A program made the translations under genes and the position numbers. A DNA stretch of 64,000 nt from NCBI RefSeq assembly GCF_009498215.1, contig NZ_CP043498.1:1674001-1738000 (forward strand), written 5' to 3'. Shown in pieces: positions 55,003 to 62,704 of this stretch (positions are counted from its first letter, which is position 1; each line of letters begins with the position of its first letter). This DNA is from Rhizobium grahamii (GTDB lineage Bacteria > Pseudomonadota > Alphaproteobacteria > Rhizobiales > Rhizobiaceae). The notes beneath the pieces are model-generated. The model did not search any database. It worked only from the letters and a program-made list of their open reading frames with translations, and was not told the DNA's origin.

Positions 55003-55953
55003 TCAGGCTCGTTGAGCGAAGCGCGTCATAATCGTATCGGTGGAGACGGCCGCCATGAGCACGGCCCCCCGCACCACGTCGTAGTAGTAAGGATCGGACC
55101 CCATGAGATTGAGCCCGTTCTGGATCGTCGTGAGCAGGATCGCTCCGAGCGCCGAGCCAAGAATGGTGCCGCGCCCGCCGAAAAGGCTGGTCCCACCGAG
55201 AACGACGGCCGTGATGACCGTGAATTCGAAGCCGAAGCCGAGTTCCGAGGTGAGCACGCCGACTCGACCGACGACGATGAGGCCCGCGACCGCCCCGGTT
55301 AAACCAGCGATCGTGTAGATCGCGAGAAGCAGTCGGTTTCCGGCAATGCCCGTTTCGCGCGCCGAACGGGGAGAATCCCCTAGCGCCAGCAGGTGGCGGC
55401 CGGCGACCGTCTGGCCGAGGACCACCGCCCCGCAGAGGACTGCCACCACCGCCAGCCAGATAGGCAGGCCGATCCCGAAGACCTGCGTCCTGCCGAGCAA
55501 CGTCAGCGGCCCCTCGATGGGATGTAGCGTCGCCCCCGTCAGGTGTAGGCCGATGCCCCGGAAAAGCGTCAGGGTGCCGAGCGTGGCGATCAGCGGATTG
55601 ATTCGGACCCACACGACGATTGCGCCATTGACAAACCCAGCAAACGCGCCGACCGCGAGCGCTACTGGATAGGCGACGGCGGCTGACAACCCGGCGGCGG
55701 TCCCGGTTGCAACTACCGCCGCAGCTAGCGCCATGTTGCTGACGGAGCCAATCGATAGATCGATGCCACGCGTGATGACGATGAAGGTCATCGCGACGGC
55801 GCAGATCATGGTCGGGGAAGCATCAAGCAGGATATTGCGCACATTGCCCCAGTCGGCGAAGCCTGCCGAGCGCTGGGCGAAAAGCATCGAGATCGCCACA
55901 AGCACCGCCCCGAGAACGAGGATCTGCATCTTTTGAAGGTTGCGCCGTCTCAT
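55003..55953 (-). CDS. sugar ABC transporter permease
   Basis: 316 residues, RbsC-type. TRGIDLSIGSVSNMALAAAVV, the loop LGDSPRSARETGI and ITAVVLGGTSLFGGRG mark the family. It overlaps the ATPase end by four bases (ATGA). Confidence 0.92.
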   Translation of the reverse strand: MRRRNLQKMQILVLGAVLVAISMLFAQRSAGFADWGNVRNILLDASPTMICAVAMTFIVITRGIDLSIGSVSNMALAAAVVATGTAAGLSAAVAYPVALAVGAFAGFVNGAIVVWVRINPLIATLGTLTLFRGIGLHLTGATLHPIEGPLTLLGRTQVFGIGLPIWLAVVAVLCGAVVLGQTVAGRHLLALGDSPRSARETGIAGNRLLLAIYTIAGLTGAVAGLIVVGRVGVLTSELGFGFEFTVITAVVLGGTSLFGGRGTILGSALGAILLTTIQNGLNLMGSDPYYYDVVRGAVLMAAVSTDTIMTRFAQRA

Positions 55954-57512
55954 CCTACGACTCCCGTGGAAGCAATGCCGAGGATGCGACCTGCATCGAA
56001 TGCCTCGCGCGGCAGAATGCCGGCAAGCCGCCCTTTGTGAAGGATCGCGATGCGGTGAGATATTGCCAGAAGCTCGGGGATGTCGGACGAAATTAGAATG
56101 AATGCCATGCGATCAACCGCCCTGTCGACGACGATCTGGTGAACCGCCGCGCGCGCTCCGATATCCACACCCTTCGTCGGCTCGTCGAGAACCGCGACCT
56201 TCGGCTGGCGCGACAGCCAGCGTCCGAGAATGGCCTTCTGCTGGTTTCCGCCGGACAAGTTGACCATCGCTGTTTCGAGCCGCCGCGGCTGAACGACGAA
56301 CTCCTCGGCAATGCGCTCCACGTCTTGTTTCTCGCGCCGAAAGTCCAACCAGCCGATTAACCGACCAGCCAGCGCCCGCAGATTGGCGGCGCTGACATTG
56401 GCGAGGACCGAATGGTTGAGAAAGGCTTGGTCCCGGCGCCTGTCTTCAGACACGAGCACCAAACCACGGTCGATCGCAGCGCGCGGGGAGCGCTCAGAGA
56501 AATCGACGCCGCCGAGCGTTACGCGGCCGACACCCTTGCGGAAGCCGCATATGGTTTCGGCCAGTTCCGTCCGGCCTGAGCCCATTAAGCCCGCGATACC
56601 TAGTATCTCGCCCTCGCGTAGTTCCAGCGAAATATCCTTCACTAGCCCACCGTCGCCAACCTCTTCGAGGCGTAGCGCAATGGGCGCATCCTTAGGCACG
56701 GACGGCACGGCGATCTCCATCGCCGCCACCTTTCGGCCCACCATGGCCTGCGCGATACGGTCGCGTGAAAAGTCGCCAGGCTTTCCTGCATCGGCAACGA
56801 CGCCGTCCCGCAGTATCACCACGCTGTCGGCGAGGGCATAGACCTCCTCAAGGAAGTGCGTGATGTAGATGATCGCGAAGCCCCGCTCGCGCAATCGGCG
56901 CGTCACAGTGAAAAGCTTTTCGCGCTCAGGCAGGCTGAGGCAGGTCGTCGGCTCGTCGAGGATCAGCAGCTTGGTCGCCCGCCTCATCGCCTTGGCGATC
57001 TCCACCATTTGGCGCTCACCAAGGGTGAGTTCTCCGGCAGGGCTTGCCAGATCGATCGTCGTTCCAAGCTGCTCATGCAGGAGACGACGCGCACCGTCCT
57101 CGAGGCCCTTCCAATCCACGAGGCCGCCTTTTTCCCGGAGATGCGGCATGTGGATGTTTTCTGCCACGCTCAGATTGTCGAAGAGACTTAGTTCCTGATG
57201 GATCGTGCCGAAGCCAAGATTATCGATATCAGCGGGCGTCAGCGTCGAAAATTCCCTTCCAGCAATGGTGATGGTTCCCTCATCCGGGGTCACCAGGCCG
57301 GAAAGAATGTTCTTAAGCGTCGACTTTCCGGCGCCATTTTCACCGAGCAGTGCGAGAACTTCGCCGGACTGCAGCGAAAAGGAAATGTCACGCAAGACCC
57401 GCACTGGTCCAAACGACTTTCGCACCCCGTCGATACGCAGAAACGGCTGTGTTCGGTCGCCGATGGGCATGAGTTCGCGAACCGGCCTCTCGCCGGCAAC
57501 GCTTGCCATCAT
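55950..57512 (-). CDS. sugar ABC transporter ATP-binding protein (two ABC domains)
   Basis: 520 residues. N-terminal domain [17 protein letters not shown] and LLILDEPTTCLS with LTLGERQMVEIAKAM. C-terminal domain GLMGSGRTELAETICG, LSGGNQQKAILGRWL and VAVLDEPTKGVDIG. MMASVAGERP is used as start (GTGGAGG 8 bases upstream). First structural gene of the third operon, directly downstream of its LacI gene. Confidence 0.93.
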   Translation of the reverse strand: MMASVAGERPVRELMPIGDRTQPFLRIDGVRKSFGPVRVLRDISFSLQSGEVLALLGENGAGKSTLKNILSGLVTPDEGTITIAGREFSTLTPADIDNLGFGTIHQELSLFDNLSVAENIHMPHLREKGGLVDWKGLEDGARRLLHEQLGTTIDLASPAGELTLGERQMVEIAKAMRRATKLLILDEPTTCLSLPEREKLFTVTRRLRERGFAIIYITHFLEEVYALADSVVILRDGVVADAGKPGDFSRDRIAQAMVGRKVAAMEIAVPSVPKDAPIALRLEEVGDGGLVKDISLELREGEILGIAGLMGSGRTELAETICGFRKGVGRVTLGGVDFSERSPRAAIDRGLVLVSEDRRRDQAFLNHSVLANVSAANLRALAGRLIGWLDFRREKQDVERIAEEFVVQPRRLETAMVNLSGGNQQKAILGRWLSRQPKVAVLDEPTKGVDIGARAAVHQIVVDRAVDRMAFILISSDIPELLAISHRIAILHKGRLAGILPREAFDAGRILGIASTGVVG

Positions 57513-57603
57513 GATCAGATCCTCCACGATTCCGGACGCACCGGCTCCTCGTGAAGAGAATATAGGCAAGTATAGTGGTTTTTTGTCAAACCATATCTAA
57601 TTT

Positions 57604-57624
57604 AATGATGCCGATTGCGTCATT
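57604..57624. promoter_or_regulatory. candidate LacI operator before the ATPase gene
   Basis: AATGATGC-CGATT-GCGTCATT (7 of 8 positions pair) lies between the LacI stop and the ATPase start. It shares GATGC/GCATC with the palindrome at 58696 upstream of the LacI gene, which supports one regulator binding both. Confidence 0.5.
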
Positions 57625-57639
57625 TGTGACGAATTTCCG

Positions 57640-58668
57640 TTAGAGGCTTTCCGGCGTCAGTAGGTTAAACTGAATGAAGTGCTGGCCCTGTCCGCCACTC
57701 GACTGCAGCGACTCCCGCATCAGCGTCACTACGTCGCGGCACATCGGATCAAGCGGCGTATCGATCACCAGCGTCACCACCTCTTCGGCGAGGGCCTCGG
57801 TGGATTCCGCAGTGGCCTCGTTGCAAATGAGGATGATCTCGCGGGCCTTGCTGCTCTCGCGAACTGCCTCGATGACGCCTTCCGGACCGAAGCCCGCGAC
57901 GTTGATGGCGACCAGATCTGGATAGCGAGCAAGAAGCGCCTTCGTCGCATCGTAGGCGGCTGCCTCGGAACCGGGATTCACCACTGTGTCAATGACCTCC
58001 AGATGTGGTGCACGCTCGCGCAACAAAGACCTGAAGCCGATCTCGCGCATCTCATGCCCGTGGAAACGGTTGCTGCCCACCATCACCGAAACCTTGCCTG
58101 GTCGCGTCGCCATGCGCGCCACGAACCAACCGCCGGCGCGCCCGGCCTTACGATTGTTGAGGCCTACATACCCTTCTCGCACGCCTGCGGCGAAATCGGA
58201 CAGCAGCGAAAAGACGGGGACCCCCTGGGTTTTCAAAGTTGCTACTGCGGAGGTGACGAGCGGGTGATCAATGCAGATGGCAGCGATAGCCTGTACGCTT
58301 TCTCCAAGCTCCAGCAGGCGCTTTGCGATTGCACCGGCATCGGCCCAGGGGACATAACGTACAACGGCCTGCCCTCGCGCATCAGTTAGGCTGCGCACTT
58401 CATGCTCGATCCTTGCACCCAGCCCACGATTGAACGAAAAATGTGCGCCATCAAGGAGCAGAAACCCTAACTTGCAGACGGGCAAGTCTTCGCGCAGCCG
58501 CTCCTCGACAAGACGTTGTCCGTGAAAGCCAACAGCCTGCGCTGCTTCGGCGATCCGGCGCAGGGTCTCCGGCCTCACCTTAAATCGACCGTTCAGCGCC
58601 CGGTCAACAGTGGTTGCGCTCAGTCCGGCCTGCTTCGCAACGTCCTTTACAGTCACACGCTTCGTCAT
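57640..58668 (-). CDS. LacI-family transcriptional regulator
   Basis: 342 residues. The helix-turn-helix is VTVKDVAKQAGLSATTVDRALNG, then a periplasmic-binding-like effector domain. Unlike the other two LacI genes it reads in the same direction as its operon. GGAAGG precedes MTKRVTV. It likely represses the 51779-57512 operon and itself. Confidence 0.92.
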   Translation of the reverse strand: MTKRVTVKDVAKQAGLSATTVDRALNGRFKVRPETLRRIAEAAQAVGFHGQRLVEERLREDLPVCKLGFLLLDGAHFSFNRGLGARIEHEVRSLTDARGQAVVRYVPWADAGAIAKRLLELGESVQAIAAICIDHPLVTSAVATLKTQGVPVFSLLSDFAAGVREGYVGLNNRKAGRAGGWFVARMATRPGKVSVMVGSNRFHGHEMREIGFRSLLRERAPHLEVIDTVVNPGSEAAAYDATKALLARYPDLVAINVAGFGPEGVIEAVRESSKAREIILICNEATAESTEALAEEVVTLVIDTPLDPMCRDVVTLMRESLQSSGGQGQHFIQFNLLTPESL

Positions 58669-58695
58669 TTTGGCCTTCCGCAATGATTACTTTTG

Positions 58696-58709
58696 CATCA
58701 TAGATGATG
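58696..58709. promoter_or_regulatory. candidate autoregulatory LacI operator
   Basis: Perfect palindrome CATCAT-AG-ATGATG, 28 bases upstream of the LacI start codon. See the related site before the ATPase gene. Confidence 0.5.
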
Positions 58710-58784
58710 TTATTTGGATTGTCGCGAGCCGCAATGAAAATCGGAGCAGCGCGAGGGAAAACCTGTGAGCGCCACCTGCCGCGA

Positions 58785-58990
58785 GGCGCCTCGTCGTTGT
58801 CGCCCATGAACGCACCAACGAGATCCGGGCCTTGCGAAGGAGTGCTACGAGTCGTTCTCTCGCATCCCGCCCGACTCCTTGCGGGCACGCTGGTGAAAGA
58901 GATGGCAGAAGCCCTCGACTCCCGCCGGACGTCGATCGTCTCGCGGCACCTGCTCCAGTTGGGTCGGTTCAACCGGAGCGGCCTGTCGCC
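58785..58990 (+). pseudogene. 3' remnant of a LacI-family regulator
   Basis: Two frames encode RLVVVAHERTNE and then VVLSHPARLLAGTLVKEMAEALDSRR, closely matching the last ~70 residues of the LacI protein at 50603 (RLVVVAHELTNE; VVLSHPARLLADTLVRAMAEALD). A small deletion shifts the frame between the two parts, and no N-terminal half exists. It therefore cannot encode a regulator. The rest of the 511-base gap (58669-59179) has no gene other than regulatory sites. Confidence 0.8.
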
Positions 58991-59117
58991 GCCGCGCCGG
59001 GCCATAAAGCGCCAGCACGCAAGGGGTTTCTGGGCTGACTGCTCGGCAAGTGAACCTTGATGCCGGTCCCGCTGGGGCGCGCTCCGACGAACTTAGGGGA
59101 TTACCCGGCGCTTTCGA

Positions 59118-59145
59118 TTGCGAGCATACGTTGCGTCGATACAAT
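59118..59145 (+). promoter_or_regulatory. candidate promoter of the Argonaute operon
   Basis: TTGCGA and TACAAT with a 16-base spacer, ending 34 bases before the Argonaute start codon. The -10 differs from the sigma-70 consensus by one base and the -35 by two. Confidence 0.5.
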
Positions 59146-59179
59146 CGGTTCCAGCGAATCTGTATCATCGGCAGAATAA

Positions 59180-61450
59180 ATGGCTCTTTCGATAAATTTT
59201 GCTCCGGTATCCGTTGAAGGCGACTGCGAGATACTGGCTGGCCGACAGAAATACGACAAGGATCGGCTTGCAGAGCTCCGCGCCGACTTTCGGGACACTC
59301 ATCTGTTTCGGCGCGACGGCGCCGACAGCATGGTCGACATCCCGATAACCCCCGAAGGCTCGCCGCTCGGAAACGTGCAGGAAACGATCGATCTGAAGCG
59401 CAACCAGCAATACTGGCCCATGCTTCTGCAGGAGTCGCTGATCCAGCTCCTGGGGAGGCGTCCGATGCTTTCGCAGAACCCCTTGAAGCTCCTCGGCGCC
59501 AGGGTTCCGCTAATCGAGCATGCGAATCTTCCCGACTGGCTGCAACGTGTGTCCGTAACGGAAATCCACACCCGGCACATATCCGTCGACGGCAGAAGGA
59601 TCTACGGACTCGCCTGCGATGTCCGCGCAAAATCGTTTATCACCGCAACGTGCGACATTCTGATCGACGCCGGGATGCCGATCGTCGGCAGATACGTCTC
59701 GGTCGAACTCCCCGCCATCGATCCGCGCATTATGCCGAAGAGGAAGCTGGTCGGTCGTGTCCGCGACATCGAGGGCGACGAGCTTGTCCTCGATGACCAT
59801 GAAGCTGGGTTCGATCGAGTGGCGACAAAACTGGCCTTCCTGGAGCCGCGCACAGAGACATTCGAGTCCTGCGTCCGGAAGGCGCTTGGACGCGAAGGGG
59901 AGCCCGTGCTGGAAAAATCACGTCAGGCGTCGCAGGACCTCGTATCCGGTCCGGGCAAGCTGCGGCACATCACGGAGATCGTTCAGTACATCCGGGACAA
60001 GAGGCCGGCAGCAGCTCCGGGATCGCATTTCGTGGTGCATCCGCTCCTCGGTTCCAGCGCAAGACTTTTCCCTGCCCGGGAACTGATCGAGAAGCCATCA
60101 CTGCTGTTCGATCCGAGCGGCAGCCGGAAGGACGACTGGGCGGAGCGCGGACTCAAGACCCATGGCCCGTACGACGAGAAGGTCTTCGCTCCGAAGAGCT
60201 TGAAGATCGCGATCGTCTGCCAATCTCAGCTCGAAGGCCGCGTGGACGAATTCATTGCCAAGTTTTTGGACGGCATGCCGAAGGTCATGCAGGAAGGAAA
60301 AAATTTCGCGCGGTACGGCGACGGCTTCATCAAGCGGTTTCGCCTCAACAAGCCGACGGTCCATTACTTCCTCGCAGATGGAACTTCCGACGAGGCCTAC
60401 GCGAAGGCAAGCCGCGAGGCACTCGACCGCGCCCGCGACGGAGGATTCGAGTGGGACCTAGCGATCGTGCAGATCGAGGAGGAGTTCAAGTCTCTCGCGG
60501 ACGGCTCAAACCCCTACTACACGACCAAGTCCATCTTTCTGAGACGAAATGTGCCTGTCCAAAGCGTCAGGCTGGAAACGATGTCGTTTCCCGACAGCGA
60601 GCTCGTTTTCTCGATGAACCACCTCAGTCTGGCGACCTATGCGAAGCTGGGTGGAACACCGTGGCTCCTCGCGGCAAGCCAGACGGTCGCGCACGAGCTG
60701 GTCATAGGACTGGGCTCGAGTGCCAGCTCCGAGAGCCGTCTCGGCCCGCAAACACGCCACGTAGGCATCACGACGGTGTTCTCCAGCGACGGCAGCTACC
60801 TGCTCAGCGACCGAACCGCGGCCGTTGCATACGGGGAGTATCCCGGCGAGCTTCGAAAAACCCTCAAGCGCACCATCGAGACCGTCCGAGCCGACGACAA
60901 TTGGCGAAGCACGGACAAGGTCCGCCTAGTCTTCCACTCGTTCAAGCCCTTCAAGGATTCTGAGATAGAGGCGATAGACGCCCTCACGGGTGATCTCGGG
61001 CTCGGGAACGTCACGGCCGCATATCTTCACATCGCGCCGGATCATCCCTTTGTTGTCTTCGACCATAGCCAGAAGGGATTGCCCGCGCGCGGCGGCTGGA
61101 AGGGTGTTCTCGGCCCCGCCCGCCAGCTTCACCTCCGCCTCAGCGAGTATGAGTCCCTCGTCGTGTTCGCAGGAGCTTCGGAACTGAAGCAGGCAACCGA
61201 TGGGATGCCCCGGCCCGCGTTGATCAAGCTCCATCCGAAGTCGACCTTCAAGGACATGATGTACCTGTCCCGACAGGCGTTCGCCTTCTCCGCCCATTCA
61301 TGGCGCATGCTTTCTCCCGAGCCATTCCCGATAACGATCCGATACTCAGATCTCATTGCTCAACGACTGGCAGGTTTGGCTTCCGTGAAGGACTGGGATC
61401 CGGATGCGGTGACGTTCGGAGCAATCGGTCACAAGCCTTGGTTTCTCTGA
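59180..61450 (+). CDS. long prokaryotic Argonaute, catalytically inactive (long-B type)
   Basis: 756 residues. N-terminal and PAZ-like parts occupy residues ~1-340, MID ~345-500 and PIWI ~500-756. The MID 5'-end pocket residues appear intact: Y447 and K450 (NPYYTTK), Q461 (NVPVQ) and K489 (LATYAKLGG). In PIWI the first catalytic Asp, normally in VIGxD, is replaced: VIGLGSS has G512 in that place. The HRDG motif is replaced by HSFK (H586). So the DEDX tetrad is not preserved, as in long-B Argonautes. It would bind a guide and target but not cut. The next gene, a nuclease, starts 2 bases after its stop. The ribosome-binding site is weak. Confidence 0.92.
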   Translation: MALSINFAPVSVEGDCEILAGRQKYDKDRLAELRADFRDTHLFRRDGADSMVDIPITPEGSPLGNVQETIDLKRNQQYWPMLLQESLIQLLGRRPMLSQNPLKLLGARVPLIEHANLPDWLQRVSVTEIHTRHISVDGRRIYGLACDVRAKSFITATCDILIDAGMPIVGRYVSVELPAIDPRIMPKRKLVGRVRDIEGDELVLDDHEAGFDRVATKLAFLEPRTETFESCVRKALGREGEPVLEKSRQASQDLVSGPGKLRHITEIVQYIRDKRPAAAPGSHFVVHPLLGSSARLFPARELIEKPSLLFDPSGSRKDDWAERGLKTHGPYDEKVFAPKSLKIAIVCQSQLEGRVDEFIAKFLDGMPKVMQEGKNFARYGDGFIKRFRLNKPTVHYFLADGTSDEAYAKASREALDRARDGGFEWDLAIVQIEEEFKSLADGSNPYYTTKSIFLRRNVPVQSVRLETMSFPDSELVFSMNHLSLATYAKLGGTPWLLAASQTVAHELVIGLGSSASSESRLGPQTRHVGITTVFSSDGSYLLSDRTAAVAYGEYPGELRKTLKRTIETVRADDNWRSTDKVRLVFHSFKPFKDSEIEAIDALTGDLGLGNVTAAYLHIAPDHPFVVFDHSQKGLPARGGWKGVLGPARQLHLRLSEYESLVVFAGASELKQATDGMPRPALIKLHPKSTFKDMMYLSRQAFAFSAHSWRMLSPEPFPITIRYSDLIAQRLAGLASVKDWDPDAVTFGAIGHKPWFL

Positions 61451-61452
61451 CG

Positions 61453-62613
61453 ATGATCGATCTCGGTATCATACGCCATGAACTCGAGCGAGAGTTAGAA
61501 AGCAGCGCCGGCGCCGTCCATTTGCGCGCTTTTTCCGGATGGATACTTGGCGACGCTGCGCGTCTGGCCACAGAAATCGCAGCCGCTGCCGAAGGTCTCG
61601 CCCAGAACACGCTGCCGGAGCAGATTGCAGCGCTGGGTTATGGGAAGGCTGGCGGCTGGCTGACCGATAACCAGGAGAGCCGACTGAAATCCGAGTTGGT
61701 CCAGTTTTCGGGCAGGCGATTTTTCAGTCCGGGCCGCCCACTCCGGGTCGAGGTAGACGGCGTCGCCCTCCTCGGCATCTCATTCGCCGCCAGAGACATG
61801 ACTGACCGAAAATGGCTGGCCGAACTTCTCGCGAGGTCGGCGGTGGAGGTGGAAGACGATTTCTGGAACCTGGGATTCGTTTCCGCAGCACGACACCTAC
61901 TCGACGTCCCGCTTCCGGGCCTCTACCCTCAGGATCTGGCCTTCGCGCTTTCGCTGCGCGGCATTGGAGTCCCCACGGACGCCATGGCGGCGGACGCTTG
62001 GGAAATCGCCTCCCGTGTCCCCGCCCCCGGACTGGGACTCGATCATCTGGCAGTGCGTATCGCCGCTTTCGACGGAGTGGTGGCAAGAAGCACCCATGTC
62101 AGGATCGCCTCGCCCGACTTCGGGGATCTGCTGCTCGCATTGCGCGGTGTTCCCCGGGCGATGAAGCATTGGCCTTTCGAAGCAAAGCCGCGAACGGCAC
62201 GATCTCAGGTGGCCGTGTGGCATATCGAAAACGAGTACCATGTCCAGGCTTTGCTGTGGACAATACTCGCGCCAATTTTCCCGGATCTCGAAGACGAAGA
62301 AAATCTCCCGTCGGTGGGGCACAAGCGCCCGAGGGTCGATCTCGCCGTGCCATCGCTTCGCACCATCATCGAGGTGAAATTCATGCGCGGCGGTTCGCAG
62401 TCTGACTTCGCCAAGGTCATCGACGAAGTCGCGGCCGACGCCTCTCTCTACCTGAGCGCCGCAACAGGATTCGACCGTATAGTGGCATTCGTCTGGGACG
62501 ATTCCGCGCATACCGAACAGCATCACGAACTTCAGTCCGGCCTCGAGAAAATCAGGGGCATCGCCGCGGCCGTGGTCGTGCCACGCCCCGGCCGAATGGC
62601 GCGAGGAAGCTAA
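61453..62613 (+). CDS. Argonaute-associated PD-(D/E)XK nuclease
   Basis: 386 residues. The N-terminal ~270 residues are of no family I recognise. The C-terminal domain has a PD-(D/E)XK core: D296 in RPRVDLAV, then E307 and K309 in IIEVKF, with an upstream helix HVQALLWTILAPIFPD and a downstream helix with DEVAADASLYL. This resembles the effector nucleases of long-B Argonaute systems (bAgaN type) that degrade DNA after Argonaute recognises invading DNA. MIDLGIIRHEL is the start, two bases after the Argonaute stop, so translation is probably coupled. Fold assignment of the N-terminal part is uncertain. Confidence 0.85.
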   Translation: MIDLGIIRHELERELESSAGAVHLRAFSGWILGDAARLATEIAAAAEGLAQNTLPEQIAALGYGKAGGWLTDNQESRLKSELVQFSGRRFFSPGRPLRVEVDGVALLGISFAARDMTDRKWLAELLARSAVEVEDDFWNLGFVSAARHLLDVPLPGLYPQDLAFALSLRGIGVPTDAMAADAWEIASRVPAPGLGLDHLAVRIAAFDGVVARSTHVRIASPDFGDLLLALRGVPRAMKHWPFEAKPRTARSQVAVWHIENEYHVQALLWTILAPIFPDLEDEENLPSVGHKRPRVDLAVPSLRTIIEVKFMRGGSQSDFAKVIDEVAADASLYLSAATGFDRIVAFVWDDSAHTEQHHELQSGLEKIRGIAAAVVVPRPGRMARGS

Positions 62614-62704
62614 ACTTGACGATCCGACCTGTGGTCATCCGCTGGCTCATGGTCACGACCGAACGCTTGTCATCCGTTTCTTCAATCCTGAATGAGGTCC
62701 ATCC

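Noticed and set aside
53956..55612. Upstream extensions of minus-strand genes (for example the long frames before 52924 and 54943)
   Set aside because: The extra N-terminal residues cross neighbouring genes in another frame and lack family similarity; internal ATGs with ribosome-binding sites are better starts.
59180..61450. Annotation of the Argonaute as an active DNA-guided nuclease
   Set aside because: The first PIWI Asp and the HRDG motif are both replaced, so slicing is not expected.
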